This document shows, piece after piece, positions 1-15,169 of a DNA stretch of 64,000 nt. The notes under the pieces are model-generated. The model searched no databases and had not been told where the DNA came from. It saw only the letters and a program-made list of their open reading frames with translations. Within the stretch, counting starts at the first letter, position 1. Each line of letters starts with the position of its first letter. The position numbers and the translations under genes were made by a program. The DNA comes from Molossus alvarezi (taxonomy: Eukaryota > Chordata > Mammalia > Chiroptera > Molossidae), in contig CM073885.1 of the NCBI GenBank assembly GCA_037176705.1, forward strand, positions 166,708,290-166,772,289. Reading direction: 5' to 3'.

Positions 1-199
1 AAAAAAACATTTCTTGATTAATCTTAGAGAGAGAAGAAGGGAGAAGGAGAGAGAGATAGAAACATCTATGAGAGAGAACATCCATACCCCACTCTGGGGA
101 TCAGGACCACAACCTGGGCATGTGCCCTGACCAGGAATCGAACTGGCGACCTCCTGGTGCATGGGTTCATGCTCAGCCACTGAGCCACATTCGCTGGGC
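1..199 (-). mobile_element. tRNA-derived SINE, 'GTCGACCCATGCACC' family
   Basis: Read on the minus strand this is a tRNA-like head (ending near 199), a body with the motif around 'CACCAGGAGGTCGCCAG' and a 3' GA-rich/A-rich tail near position 1. It belongs to the second SINE family of the window, with a less CpG-rich head than the Ves-type copies. Its outer end is cut by the window edge, so its TSD cannot be checked. Confidence 0.8.
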
Positions 200-837
200 A
201 AAAACATTGGATTCTTAATGTGAAAAAATTTGTTTTCAGACTACTTTGAAACTAATATAATATTGTATATGAAATATATGTTAACAAAGTTAGTTAAATA
301 TTCAAAATAATTTTAAATGAATGCAACCTATTTGACATGTTTTATCTTGCAAAATTTAAGAAATATACTCTGAATGATGGCAAAAGAATATCTGTAAAAA
401 TATTTTGGATACAATATTTACACATTCAATTAAATACTAGAAAAGAGATATTCTCCACTCAGTAGAATTGAGTTTGAGCTTAATAGGTGCCTCAGAAACT
501 GTAAAGAGACTATTTCCTAAATTTAAAATATTGTAGATTATCAATAGGAACTAATTGAAGTTGTCGACAATTTCAGATTAATTAACCATAAGAATGAAAA
601 TTTAAAGAATATTGTAAGCAATAGTATGAAAAAATGTAAAATATTAAAACCTGTTAAAATATTTTTAAGAAAAATACTAGAGACTTGATATTGGAGAGAG
701 ATATAGCAAAGAAATAGATGAAAATACTTAAATATGTACCAAAAATAAGTTTTCTGTTTTTTAAAAAATATTCAGATAATATAAAGCAATAACTTTTAGT
801 TTCATGTATGTAGATATATGTTAATTTTATTTTTATA
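200..837. other. AT-rich stretch, nothing recognised
   Basis: No open frame of note and no repeat family I can name. AT-rich with many short A and T runs; probably decayed old repeat or plain intergenic DNA. Confidence 0.5.
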
Positions 838-1111
838 AATAAGTTTTATTTTCTTTTTTTTAAAAATAAATTTATTTATTTATTTTTTTGTTACAGATAT
901 TTCTCCCTTTTTACCCCATTGGCACCCCCCTCCCTACCCCATCCCCGTCCCGTCCCTGGCTTAGTTGTCCATGTCCATTGGTCATGCATATATGCATATA
1001 AGTTCTGTGGTTTATCTATTCCCACCCCCCACCCCCTCTTTTGAGGGATGTCAGTCTGTGCCCTACTTCCACGTTTCTAGGTCTACCGTATTCCTCAGAC
1101 TGTTATGTTCA

Positions 1112-4922
<3,811 letters not shown>

Positions 4923-4967
4923 TTTTGTTTAGTGTGGTTCCATTTTTCTTCCCATTTCTACTGCTAA

Positions 4968-5859
4968 TTACAGCAGTCCTTTTAACATTTCTTGCAGTGC
5001 TGGTTTGGTGCTAATGTAAGGGAATACCCTTAGCCTTTTCTTTTTGTCTGGGAAGCTCTTTATTGATCTTCTATTTTGAATGATAGCCTTGCTGGGTAGA
5101 GTAGTCTTGGATTCAGAATCTTGTTTTCATGACCTTGGTTACTTCATGCTATTCCCTTCTGGTCTGTAGTGTTTCTTGTGGGAAGTCAGCTGAGAGCCTT
5201 ATGGGGTTTCCTTTGTAGGTAACCTGTTGCTTCTCTCTTGCTGCTTTTAGGATTCTCTCTTTGTCTTTAATTTGTGGCATTTTAATTACTATGTGTCTTG
5301 GTGTGGGCCTGTTTGGGTTCTTTTTACGTGGGACTTTCTGTGCCTCTTGAACTTGAATGCCTTCCTCCTTCACCAAATTAGGGAAGTTTTCTGTCACTAT
5401 TTTTTTGAATATATTCTCTATCCCTGCTCATTTTCTTCTTCTTCGGGGACTCCTATGATGCGAATGTTATTACGTTTCCAATTGTCCCACAGTTCTCTTA
5501 AGGTGTCTTCCTGTTTTTTAATTGTTTTTTTTTTTTATTGGTTGAATTTTTCTACCCTGTCTTCTAATTCACTGATCCGGTCCTCAGCTTCCTCTACTCT
5601 GCTTTTTAAACCTTCCAATGTGTTTTTCATTTCTGATATGTCAATTTTTAATCTCTTTTTGATGGTTTTTAATTTTCAATTGGCTTATTTTCAGTGTCTC
5701 TATGTCCTCACTCATGCTGTTGAGCTTCCTCAAGATCATGGCTCTGAATTCTAGCTCTGTTAACATGCCTAATTGCTCCATATTGATCTCATCTTCGGTG
5801 GTGGTCTCTTGCTCTTTCATTTGGCTTCTGTTTCTGTGTTTCACCATTTTGGCTATCAC
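4968..5859 (-). pseudogene. L1 ORF1 (RNA-binding chaperone), frameshifted
   Basis: ORF1p coats L1 RNA as a trimer. The N-terminal part (MIAKMVKHRNRSQMKEQE) opens at 5859 and runs as a coiled-coil segment for 72 codons before a frame change near 5641. The C-terminal RNA-binding part (segments RPTPRHIVIKMPQIKDKERI and TYKGNPIRLSADF) is open in another stretch at 5397-5149. Compared with the intact relative at 26951-27844 it is the same protein with several indels. The stop codon aligns at 4968-4970, 45 bp upstream of the ORF2 start, as in the relative. Confidence 0.92.
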
Positions 5860-6667
5860 TGTGGGCTTTGGAGCCTGTCAAGTTTTCCCTGTGGGTGTTG
5901 GTGTTCTGCCTTTTGTGGCTCCCTCTCCTGTGTTTAGATGAGCGAGGGAGGACCCATGTTAAACACCACTGTCAAGTCTTACTTTCCTGGTTAAAGTTGC
6001 TAGCCCAGGAAAGGTACTGTTATCCTCTAGCTTTTTGCCTGGAGGATAGCAGTCGAGGTTACTTGATGAGTTTTGGGTTGTCAATTGTTTGAAAAACTCC
6101 CTCAGGTGCGCAGCATAATGGGGTTTCTTGAGGGTGGGGCAGATGCTGGTTGTTAGTGAGCCTCAATTAGCACTTCAATGGCCACAGGGTGGGGTTGGAT
6201 CTCCGAGGGAGGGGCTGCTGCCTCTCCCCAGAGCCCTGGGAAGGAGCAATATGCCCACTGTCCTGCGTGGCAGCGACTCAGCAAAAGCTCTGAGCACCCT
6301 CCAAATCCCGAGTGTCCCCACACAGCTCCAGTCCAGTCCGCCCTCCCTCTGCCGGGGCCCAAGGTGAGTGGCTGTGGCTGTTTCAGCCTCTGTCCCGGCT
6401 GCGCTGTGGAGCCGCCTGGGAGTGTGACCCGAGGGCGCCGCTCCCAGCTGAGGCCGCTGCCGAGCTGCCGACCGTGGGCTCCCAGCCCCGTCTCGCGCCT
6501 TCGCAAGCCTACCGGGATGGAGTCAGTGTCCCTCGTTGTCTGGTCCTCGCAAGCTGCTTTTCTGTTGCTTTTCCCCGTGGATTTGTCTGTGTTATAGTTG
6601 TAATTCCAGTTTGGTCCTGGGAGACGGTCTGTGTAGCTCCGTTCACTCCGCCGCCATTTTACAGATC
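5860..6667 (-). promoter_or_regulatory. L1 5'UTR with internal promoter region
   Basis: About 800 bp of GC-rich, CpG-containing sequence directly upstream of ORF1, beginning AAAATGGCGGCGGAGTGAAC near the outer edge. The GGCGGC/AAATGGCGG core resembles a YY1-type site (GCCATNTT on the opposite strand), which is known in L1 promoters; that function is inferred here. Open frames crossing this segment on both strands are by-products of its GC content. Confidence 0.8.
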
Positions 6668-6891
6668 AATAAGTTTTATTTTCAAAATATTTTTTGATAA
6701 GAGTTATTTTTATAGGCCTACCAAATAATGAAACTAATTGGTCAGTCAGAAGTTATACAATTTTAATTATTTTAGCACTTCCTTTTACACAAATAAAGTC
6801 TCACTTTAAATCACAAATTATAGTTGACTATACTAAAACAACAAGCTGAAAAAAGAAATAGTAGACAAAAAGTCAAAAGGAAGAAAGAGAC

Positions 6892-6943
6892 AATGGGGTA
6901 AAAAAAGAAATATCTGTAACAAAAAAATAAATAACAAATTTAA
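6892..6943 (+). mobile_element. Minute L1 3'-tail insertion
   Basis: About 50 bp matching only the terminal L1 sequence (AATGGGGTAAAAA, then ATATCTGTAACAAAAAAATA). This is the same end as the element at 854-6667 but in the opposite orientation. Imperfect repeats of AAGAAAGAGAC flank it (6881-6891 and about 6945-6955), suggesting an extremely 5'-truncated insertion. Because it is so short it could also be a rearranged fragment. Confidence 0.55.
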
Positions 6944-7406
6944 AAAAAGAGAGACAAAAATCAAACATTAGAAGAAGAAAGGATTTGAGCACATTACAAA
7001 CAAAAAACACCTTAACCAAAATTTGAAACAATTGATAGCCTGGCAAAAATGTTTGTGATATATATCACAGATAATATGAACATCCTATGAGACATAAGAG
7101 CATATATATACATTGGGGTAAAATATGACAAGCATAGATAGCTGGCAGGCAATAGGTGAAAAAGTCTTCCAAATTGAAAAACAAAATACAATCTAATAGA
7201 AAAATATGGGCCAGAATGTAAACAGAGAATTTATATAAGAAAAAACCTGAAGGACATCTTGCTTACTTTCAAGTTTTGCCAAGTATAAATGAAGCTGCTG
7301 TAAACATTTATGTGAAAGGTTTTGTGCGGACATACATTTTTAACTCATGGTCATTATCTAGGAGCTCAGTTTCTGGATTGTATGGCAAGAGTATGTATAA
7401 CTTTTT

Positions 7407-7623
7407 TTCTTTTCTTTATTTATTTTAGAGCGAGAGGAAAAGAGAGGGAGAGAGAGAGACAGAAACATCAATGAAAGAGAACACTGACTGGCTGACTCCT
7501 GCATGCCCTCCCTCCACTGGGGATTTGGCCCACAACCCGTGCCTGTGCCCTGACTGGGAATCGAACCTGCGACCTCTTGGTGCATGGGTCCACACTCAAC
7601 CACTGAGCCACACCGGCTGGGTG
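7407..7623 (-). mobile_element. tRNA-derived SINE nested in old L1
   Basis: Minus-strand SINE with a CTTTATTTATTTTAGAG tail side and a tRNA-like head (CACTGAGCCACACCGGC). Its flanks, AGTATGTATAACTTTTT (7390-7406) and AGCATGTATAAGTTTTT (7624-7640), form a 17-bp TSD with two mismatches. Confidence 0.88.
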
Positions 7624-8254
7624 AGCATGTATAAGTTTTTAAGAAACGGCCATACTGTTGTTGTCACTGTTTTGGATTTCAGCCGTTACAAGTGTGTCGA
7701 AGTATCTTACTGTTTTAACTTGCAACACCCTAATAGCATATGATATTGAGCATCTTTCCACATACTTATTTGGCAGTTGTATATCTTCTTTGGTATGGTG
7801 TTGTTTGTTCATATATTTTTCCTATTTTACTGGATTGTGTTTTTTCCTATCATTGAATTTTAAGAGTTTTTGTATATTTTGGATGCCAATCCTTTATCAG
7901 ATTGTGTTTTGCAAATAATTTATCCAAATCTGTGGCTTGTCTTTTTATTCTCTTAGTGCTTTTTCAGAGCTGAAGTCCAACATTTCAGTATTTTTTTCAT
8001 GAATAGTATTTTTGATGTTGTATTTAAAAAGTTATTGTCAAACTCAAAATCACCTAGACTTTCTTCTATGTTATATTCTAGGAGTTCTATAGTTTTGCAT
8101 TTTATATTTATGTCTATGATCCATTTTTAATTCACTTTTATAAAAAGGTATAAGTTTGTACTTAGATTCATTATTTTATAGGGGAATATGTACTTATTTC
8201 CAGTACCATTTGTTGAAAAGACTATCCTTCCTCCATCGAGTTGCCTTTACTCTG

Positions 8255-8704
8255 TTTTTCCTTCCTTTTTCTTTTATTATCTTTATTGTTGAGAGTATTA
8301 CAGATTCCCCCATTGCCCCCCTCCACTTGACTCCCGCCCTGCTCCAGTCTTTCACCACCCTATTGTCTGTGTCCATGGGCAATGCATCTAAGTTCTTTGG
8401 TTAATCTCTTCCTGCCCCCACTCTCCTTCCCTCTAAGATTTGTCAGTCTGTCCTATGTTTCCGTACCTCTGGTTCTATTTTATTCATCAGTTTATTTTGT
8501 TCATTAGATTCCACATATAAGTAAGATCGTATGATTTTTGTCTTTTTCTGACTGGTGTATTTTGCTTAACATAATAATCTTCCAGTCCCTCCATGCTGTC
8601 TTAAAGGGTAATAGATCCTTCTTTTCAACAACTGCATAGTATTCCATTGTGTAAATGTACCACAGCTTTTTTATCCACTCATCTGCTGATGGGCACTTGG
8701 CCTG
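8255..8704 (-). mobile_element. Young 5'-truncated L1 3' end, nested
   Basis: The plus strand shows the reverse complement of the younger L1 3' end: CTTTATTGTTGAGAGTATTACAG, then the 3'UTR, then the ORF2 C-terminus (about 8560-8704, PSVDEW-type region). It sits between two parts of an older L1 that join cleanly across it. I could not find a convincing TSD. Confidence 0.82.
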
Positions 8705-8960
8705 TCAAAAATCAGTGGACTACATGTGTGGGTTCAACTTCTGAGCACTTTATTTAGTTTTCTTGATATTGTCTGTTCTTTTGCTGATACCACACTGTCT
8801 TGATTAGTGTAGTTTTATAGTAAGTCTTACAGTCAGGTGGTGTCTTTGTTCTCTGACTTTGTTCTTCAGTATTGTTTTGGCTATTCTGAGTCTTTTTCCT
8901 TCCACTTAAAGTTTCCATACACTTACCATAATTCATGTGAAAAACTTTAAAAATCATCAA

Positions 8961-10510
8961 ATAATCATTTGTCATAAGCTAGTCATATACTATATTGTAT
9001 TAGAAAATATCCTAACTTTCTTATTAGTGTAACTATTTTACAGCTTCTTTGTCTTTTAAAGATATAAAAACCAATCTTGAATGAAATATAAAAGGAGCAC
9101 ACAATATTGGCTCATTTCCTCTAATTTTACATAAAATATCCAAGTTTGAGGGTTACTTTGAAAAGAGAAATTTCAGTTTTGAATATCTGAAACCAGCACT
9201 GGTTAGTGGTGCTTTGCTTTACATTTGTAGTAATCTTAATTTTTAAAAAGTTCCCTCATTCCTCCCTTTATTCCAAGAAGCCCTGTTCCCAGCACGAGTC
9301 AGCTCTGGAACTACCTTGATTAGCTGTAGTTCTATACAATCAACTGTGTAAAATATGCATCCAGGAAAAACCAAGCTTTTTTGCTTTTAAGATAATCTTT
9401 TCCCTCATGAGTTTCTATGACCTTGTTGGGAAGAAAAATTTTTCTCAAATTCCTTCAGCTTAAAATATACAATATGTCAAGGTGCCATATTTTAGGAGAC
9501 TGAACCTTATAGATTGGTTTCCTGAACCCTATTAACCCTTCACTGTTTGAGTTTAGTTAAGATTTTCACAGATGGGCTTATGCACTTGAAAATGTCACCC
9601 ACGAGCTTCATTAGGTAGAAGAGTATTTGGAAAGTGATTTTAATTAAGTACCTCTCTGTTGGAAAGTCCTATGAAATACATTCTTCTACCAAAACATCAT
9701 GTTCAAGATGAGAATAGAATGTAGAAAGTGGCTGGAGATGAAGGATTTAACATTCTAGCTATTCATTACTTCTTCTATGAAGGTAGGAAACAGCAGAACT
9801 AATACAATTGTAAACCCGTGGCAGCTCTCCACATAAGTAAGAACAGCTTGAATTTCTGGAGCTGTTTCATGCTTCACAGTATGTCCAGTTTACCCTCCAT
9901 CCATCATGTTGTCCTCAATTTTGCTAGATTGCATTTTAATCTAGTTTATCTTCCTTTACATATCTTTATCTCTAACATTTTCAAGTGTCTGTTCACTTTT
10001 AGCTTTTTCTTTAAAAGAAGAAAAATACCACTTGTATTTAATAAAATCTTCATATATATGTATATTTACATATATATACTATACTCATATTGTGTGAATT
10101 CAATGCTCTAAAGGCAAATGACAAGTTTTGTTACTCTTCTCATAATCTAAATTGATCTCCTGGAGTCCCAGGAAGTATATACCTCTTGAAAACTATTGTA
10201 GAAAACAAAAAGAAATTTCATCTCACTTCCATGTCCTAACTTCACTCATTAAACGAATGATTCCGTAGCTACAGGCTCCCGCCTATCTTGAATAAGAAAT
10301 GAGAGTAGGCATTCACAGTGTGGTGATTTTCCAATCAAGTCTATTGTCAGTAGTTAACTTATGTTCCTATAACTGGAAAATCCTGATTGAATACCTAATT
10401 TTAAAAAAGTGAATGGGTCATGGAGCCTGCCGAAAGCAGATGGTTTAAAATCATCAGACATAACTGTCTTCTAGTGGTCCCTCTTAATGTGATAATCACA
10501 TTGGGTTATC
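8961..10510. other. Intergenic stretch, nothing recognised
   Basis: Mixed AT-rich sequence with no exon-like open frame, RNA gene or repeat that I can name. A 97-codon open frame at 9818-10111 ends in low-complexity TA repeats and has no recognisable protein character. Confidence 0.5.
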
Positions 10511-10626
10511 TTCTAATAGAGCATGCATCACAGTCAACCCCAAGTCTTGTTAAAACAGGTTTCTGGGCCCCACTCTGCATTTCTGATTCACTGAGTAGAA
10601 TGTAGGGCCAGATAACTGGCATTTCT

Positions 10627-10857
10627 CTCTCTTTTTTTTTTATCCTCACCTGAGAACATTTTTCCATTTTTTGTTCAGATAGAGCAGGAGGAAGAGAGAG
10701 AGAGAGAAACATCAATGTGAAAGGGACACATCGAGTGGCTGCTACCCGCATGACCCAACAAACTGCAACTGAAGTACATGCCCTTAGCGGGAACCGAACC
10801 CATGTCTCTCTGGACTGCAGGCCGACGCTCTAACTGCTCAGCCAAACCAGCTGGGGT
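10627..10857 (-). mobile_element. Ves-type SINE
   Basis: Minus-strand copy with the tail TTTTATCCTCACCTGAGAAC, a GA-rich body and a tRNA-like head (box B complement around GGGAACCGAACCC). The TSD is AGATAACTGGCATTTCT (10610-10626) and AGATAAACTGGCATTTCT (10858-10875), one base different in length. It is inserted in a MER5 element. Confidence 0.92.
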
Positions 10858-10938
10858 AGATAAACTGGCATTTCTAACAAATTCCCAATTGATGTTGATC
10901 CTGCTGGTGAAGGGCCACACTTTAATGACCACTGTTCT

Positions 10939-11124
10939 TTTCTTTTTAAAATCCTCACCTGAGGGTATTTTTACATTTATCTTCAGACAGAGTGGGAGGG
11001 GGAGAGAGAGAGATGCAAGAGAGACACATAAATTGGTTGCGTATGTGTGTTTGGCTGGAATCGAACCCAGGACTCCCTGGTCCACAGGCTGACAATCTAA
11101 CCACTAAGCCAAACCAGCCAGGGC
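10939..11124 (-). mobile_element. Ves-type SINE, shortened
   Basis: Second minus-strand SINE, only about 80 bp beyond the previous one. It has tail-side AAATCCTCACCTGAGGG and head end AGCCAAACCAGCCAGGGC. The short flanks ACCACTGT (10928-10935 and near 11128) are a probable TSD in the end of the MER5 element. Confidence 0.87.
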
Positions 11125-11135
11125 ACAACCACTGT

Positions 11136-12100
11136 GAATTCATTCCCTCCTTTGACCTACCCTCAACTAGTAATCTATAAGATAATTTACATTGTGCTTT
11201 TCATGCTTAAAAATGATTGCTTTTTCTCTGAAAAGGTTACCTAAAGATTTACTTTTCTCCTCCTGAGAAATAGAAGGTAGGCAGAGATCAGTTTTTTCAC
11301 AAAGTTAATATTAAGAACAACAACTTCAATCATACCAAAACATAGAAGGTATCTCTCTCTCTCTCCTGTACAGGAAACTTTCTGCTTTATTTCAAATGCT
11401 TCTCTGTTTTGTATGTCTTTATAATTCTCTATTGCTGACACATTAATGATGCACTTGAATATAACTAGAATTATTAAAAATTCTTTTGTGTATTAGTATC
11501 AGACTCAACCATGGTTGCCATAATATTCCATGTATTACTTTGAAAGCCATATCGAATAACTAAATATTCTCACTTTTATTTCTATATATTTTGACAAAAT
11601 GTTAAAGGGGGAAATTCCACCTTTGGCTTTCTAAGGATTCTCCTTCATTGTTTTTAAAACCACCACCTCAGGTAGTTTTCTGCTGCAAAATAACATCAGT
11701 CAGTTTCTGTAGTAACTGCTCCATTGCAGCCTCTCTGGTCTAGAGGACAAATGTCAAAGTGGAGTGACATGATGAAGCGAAGTGGGCATGTTCAGTCTCC
11801 AGTGATAAATGCACTCTTATTGCTGTGGGCTATAGATATCCTTTTCATTTAAATATGGGCAGAAAAATTTCAATTTAAAATGATTTTATTAATCTACTCA
11901 TTAATGGTCTAATCTCTGCAAACTTTATAAATCACAGTTTATGTTGTCAGAGGAACTCTGGAATTCCTCAGGTAATATTTTCTTCCATGTCAAGGAGCTT
12001 AAAGTAATCACAACATTAAAATTATTTTTAGAAGAAATACAGTATATCTCATATCATCTCAAAATGTTATCCTTCTAATGTATTCAAGGTTAATGAAATC
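11136..12100. other. Intergenic stretch, nothing recognised
   Basis: No open frame, RNA gene or repeat family identified. Confidence 0.5.
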
Positions 12101-12109
12101 AAAATGATT

Positions 12110-12350
12110 AGAACTGTGGATTTATTGCAGATATATTTTACAGGGGTTCTTGTGGCATATAATAGAAATGGCTACAGATTTCTTTCATCCCTGTCTGCAC
12201 ACCACTTTATATTTCGACTTTGCCTATTGGTCCCATCAAGGAATGAAGTCTATTCCTCATTCATTGAATCAGAGCTTGGCCATGTGACTTGTTTTGGCCA
12301 ATGGGGCAAATATATCACAAACAGAAGCTTGAAAAACTGCTCTGCAATGG
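12110..12350 (+). repeat. Ancient mammalian repeat (MLT1/MER-like), fragment
   Basis: Contains GGCCATGTGACTTG followed by TTTTGGCCAATGGGGCAAATAT, a phrase typical of old mammalian LTR or MER repeats. The family cannot be fixed by eye. It is cut on the right by the L1 at 12351. Confidence 0.4.
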
Positions 12351-14605
12351 GGCAGGTACATGCAAAAAATGAAACTAAACCATCAACTTATGCCACACAC
12401 AAGAATAAACTCGAAATGGTTAAAATACTTAAATGTTAGTCACAAAACCATACAAATCCTACAAGAAAACATAGGCAGTAAAATCTCAGACATTTCTTGG
12501 AGCAATATTTTTCCCAATATGTCTCCTTGGGCAAGGGAAATATAGGAAAAAAACAAATAGAACTACATCAAACTAAAAAGCTTCTGCAACCATCAAAACG
12601 GAAAGGGATCCCACTATATGGGAGACCATTATCACCAATAATGCATTAGATAAGGGGTTAATTTCCAAAATACATAGAGTGCTCACACAACTCCACAAAA
12701 GGAAGACAAAGAACCCAATTAAAAAATGGGCAGAGGAACTAAATAGACACCTCTCCAAATAGGACATACAAAGGCCAAGAGACATATGAAGAAATGCTCA
12801 ACATCAATGATTATCAGAGAGATGCAAATTAAAACAGCTATGAGGTATCACCTCACACCTGTCAGAATGGCCACCATCAACAAATCATCAAACAAGTGTT
12901 GGCAAGGGTGTGGAGAAAAGGGGACTCTAGTACACTGCTGGTGGGAATGCAGACTGGTGCAGCTGCTGTGGAAAACAATATGGTGTTACCTCAAAAAGTT
13001 AAAAATTGAATTGCCATTTGACCCAGTGATCCCACTTCTAGGAATATACCCTAAGAAACCTGAAACACCAATCAGAAAGAATATATGTACCCCTATAGCA
13101 GCTCTATTTACAATAGCTAAGATCTGAAAACAACCCAAGTGTCCATCAGTAGATGAGTGGATTAAAAAGCTGTGGTACATGTACACAATGGAGTACTATG
13201 CAGCTATAAGAAAAAAAGATCTCTTATCCTTTGAGATGGCATGGAAGGACCAAGAGAGTATTATGCTAAGTGGAACAAGCCAATCAGAGAAAGAGAAATA
13301 CCATATGATCTCACTTATTTGTGGAATATAATGAACTAAACAAACTGGTGAACAAAATTAACCCAGAGACATGGAGGTGGGGTATAAACTGACAAGCCTC
13401 TGAGAAGAGGGGTTTTGTGGGGAAAGAGATAAACTACAGAACTTCCATGCATGTATGCATGACCAATGAACATAGACAACAAAGCTGAGGATGGGGTGAG
13501 GGGGAAGGGAAGGAGGGTGTCAATGGGGGAAAATGAGAAACATCTGCAACAAAAACAAAACAAAACAAAAAAGCTTCTGCACAGCAAAAGAAATCATCAA
13601 CAAAATGAAAAGGGAACCAACCCACAGTAGGGAACGACATATTTATCAATGCAACATCTGATAAAGGGTTAATCTCCAAAATATATAAAGAACTTACACA
13701 ACTCAACAGCAGGAATACAAAAACCCAATTATAAAATGGGCAAAAGACCTGAACAGATACTTCTCCGAAGAGTACATACAGATGACTTAGAGACATATGA
13801 AAAAATTCTCAATGTCACTACTGATCAAAGAGATGCAAATTAAAACTACAATGAGTTATTACTTCACATATGCCAGAATGACTACCATCAATAAATCAAC
13901 AAACAAGTGCTGACAAGGATGTGGAGAAAAGGGAACCTTAGTGCATGGTTGGTGGGAGTGCAGACTGGTGCAGCCACTGTGGTAAACAGTATGGAGTTTC
14001 CTCAAAAAGTTAAAAATGGAACTGCCATTTGACCCAGTGATCCCACTTTGGAAATATAAGCTAGGAATTCAAAACACCAATCAGAAAGAATATATGCACC
14101 CTTACGTTCATAGCAGCATTATTTACAATAGCCAAGATCTGGAAACAGCCCAAGTGCCCATCAGTATATAAGTGGATTAAATAAGCAGTGGTACATCTGC
14201 ACAAAAAATATTATGCAGCTGTAAAAAAGAATAAAATCTTACCTTTTATAATAACATGGATGGACCTGGAGATTATTATGCTAAGTGAAATAAGCCAGTC
14301 AGAGAAAGACAAGTACCATAGGATCTCACTTAAATGTGGAATCTAGTGCACAAAATAAACTGAAGAAAAAAATGGAAACAGAGGCATGGATACATGAAAC
14401 AAACTGACAGCTGTCAGAGGGGCTCTATATAAAAGAAGGTGAAGGGATTAGCCAAAGAACAAATATGCATAATTCACGGACACAGACAACTGTGTGGTGA
14501 TGACCAGAGAGAAGAGGAGGGAGGGGTTGGGTGGAGGTGGGGAAAGGGGGGAAATAGGAGACAGGGGGCATCTGTAATAGTGTCAACAATACAAATAAAG
14601 GGGGG
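12351..14605 (+). mobile_element. L1 3' half (host of a nested L1)
   Basis: This L1 runs from the ORF2 segment TACATGCAAAAAATGAAACT (near 12357) to a tail at about 14600 (ATCTGTAATAGTGTCAACAAT). It is in two parts, 12351-12587 and 13581-14605, separated by a nested L1. The two parts join in consensus order: TTCTGC at 12587 is followed at 13581 by ACAGCAAAAGAAATCATC. ORF2 is full of stops. No clear outer TSD was found. Confidence 0.85.
12588..13567 (+). mobile_element. L1 5'-truncated insertion nested in the L1 above
   Basis: This is 980 bp of ORF2 C-terminus and 3'UTR with an (AAAAC)n tail. Perfect 13-bp repeats AAAAAGCTTCTGC flank it (12575-12587 and 13568-13580). By chance its 5' truncation point is only about 12 bases downstream of the host insertion site in L1 coordinates, so the left junction looks like a small deletion in one continuous L1. 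Its ORF2 segment (12786-13127) is open for 113 codons, so it is younger than the host. Confidence 0.9.
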
Positions 14606-14797
14606 AAAAGAGGTAAGTTAGGACCAAAGCTCAAATCTCCTTGCAGCCAACTTATTAGTTTGCAAATAGTTTACTGGCAAGAAATTATAGTTCCTTAAGA
14701 GAAACCACATAAAGAACCTAGCAAAAGTCCTCCAGTCCAATGCTATTTCACCCAGACATTAGTCATTTTGAAAAGATATTTATAAAAAGAAATCATA

Positions 14798-14998
14798 CCT
14801 GGCCCATGTGGCTCAGCGGTTGGGCGTCGACTCATGCACCAAGAGGTCACTGGTACAATTCCTGTTCGGGGCACATGCCCAGCTCGTGGGCCCGATCCCC
14901 AGTGGGGGGCCTGCAGGAGGCAGCCGATCAATGTTTTCTCTCATTGATGTTTCTCTCTCCCTCTCTCGAAGATCAATAAAGAAAAAAATTTAAAAAAT
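14798..14998 (+). mobile_element. tRNA-derived SINE, 'CATGCACCAAGAGGTC' family
   Basis: Plus-strand copy. The tRNA-like head has box A TGGCTCAGCGGTTGGGC and a B-like GGTACAATTCC, followed by GTGGGGGGCCTGCAGGAGGC and a CT-rich 3' part ending AAGATCAATAAAG plus an A-rich tail. Confidence 0.88.
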
Positions 14999-15169
14999 TG
15001 TTACGTTTTCCTTTAAAACAAAAAAAGGAAGTCACCCTATAGAATTAAGTATATTACATATTTATGTATCAAGTTATAATTTTAGTGACAGTATAAGGTT
15101 CGTTAGGTAACATATTACAATGGTATACAGTTGGTTGGCTATAACATATTACCACTTAGTCTATGCATA

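Larger units (their letters stand above)
7240..8960 (-). mobile_element. Old L1 fragment, interrupted
   Basis: Decayed L1 on the minus strand. The plus strand reads the reverse complement of the ORF2 end and 3'UTR (for example 7270-7400 and 7650-8250) and resumes at 8705 with TCAAAAATCAGTGGACTA, which continues the segment broken at 8254. It carries a SINE at 7407-7623 and a younger L1 at 8255-8704. No open frame survives. Confidence 0.75.
10515..11135 (+). mobile_element. MER5-like hAT (Charlie) DNA transposon, split by two SINEs
   Basis: Pieces at 10530-10626, 10858-10938 and about 11125-11135 read together as a MER5-type non-autonomous element: TTAAAACAGGTTTCTGGGCC, then CTGGCATTTCTAACAA, then GGGCCACACTTTAATGACC and the terminal CCACTGT. 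Two SINEs interrupt it. No transposase is present, as expected for this family. Confidence 0.7.

Noticed and set aside
6153..6728. Overlapping open frames over 110 codons on both strands
   Set aside because: They lie in the GC-rich L1 5'UTR; the same frames occur in mirror image at 25996-26543.
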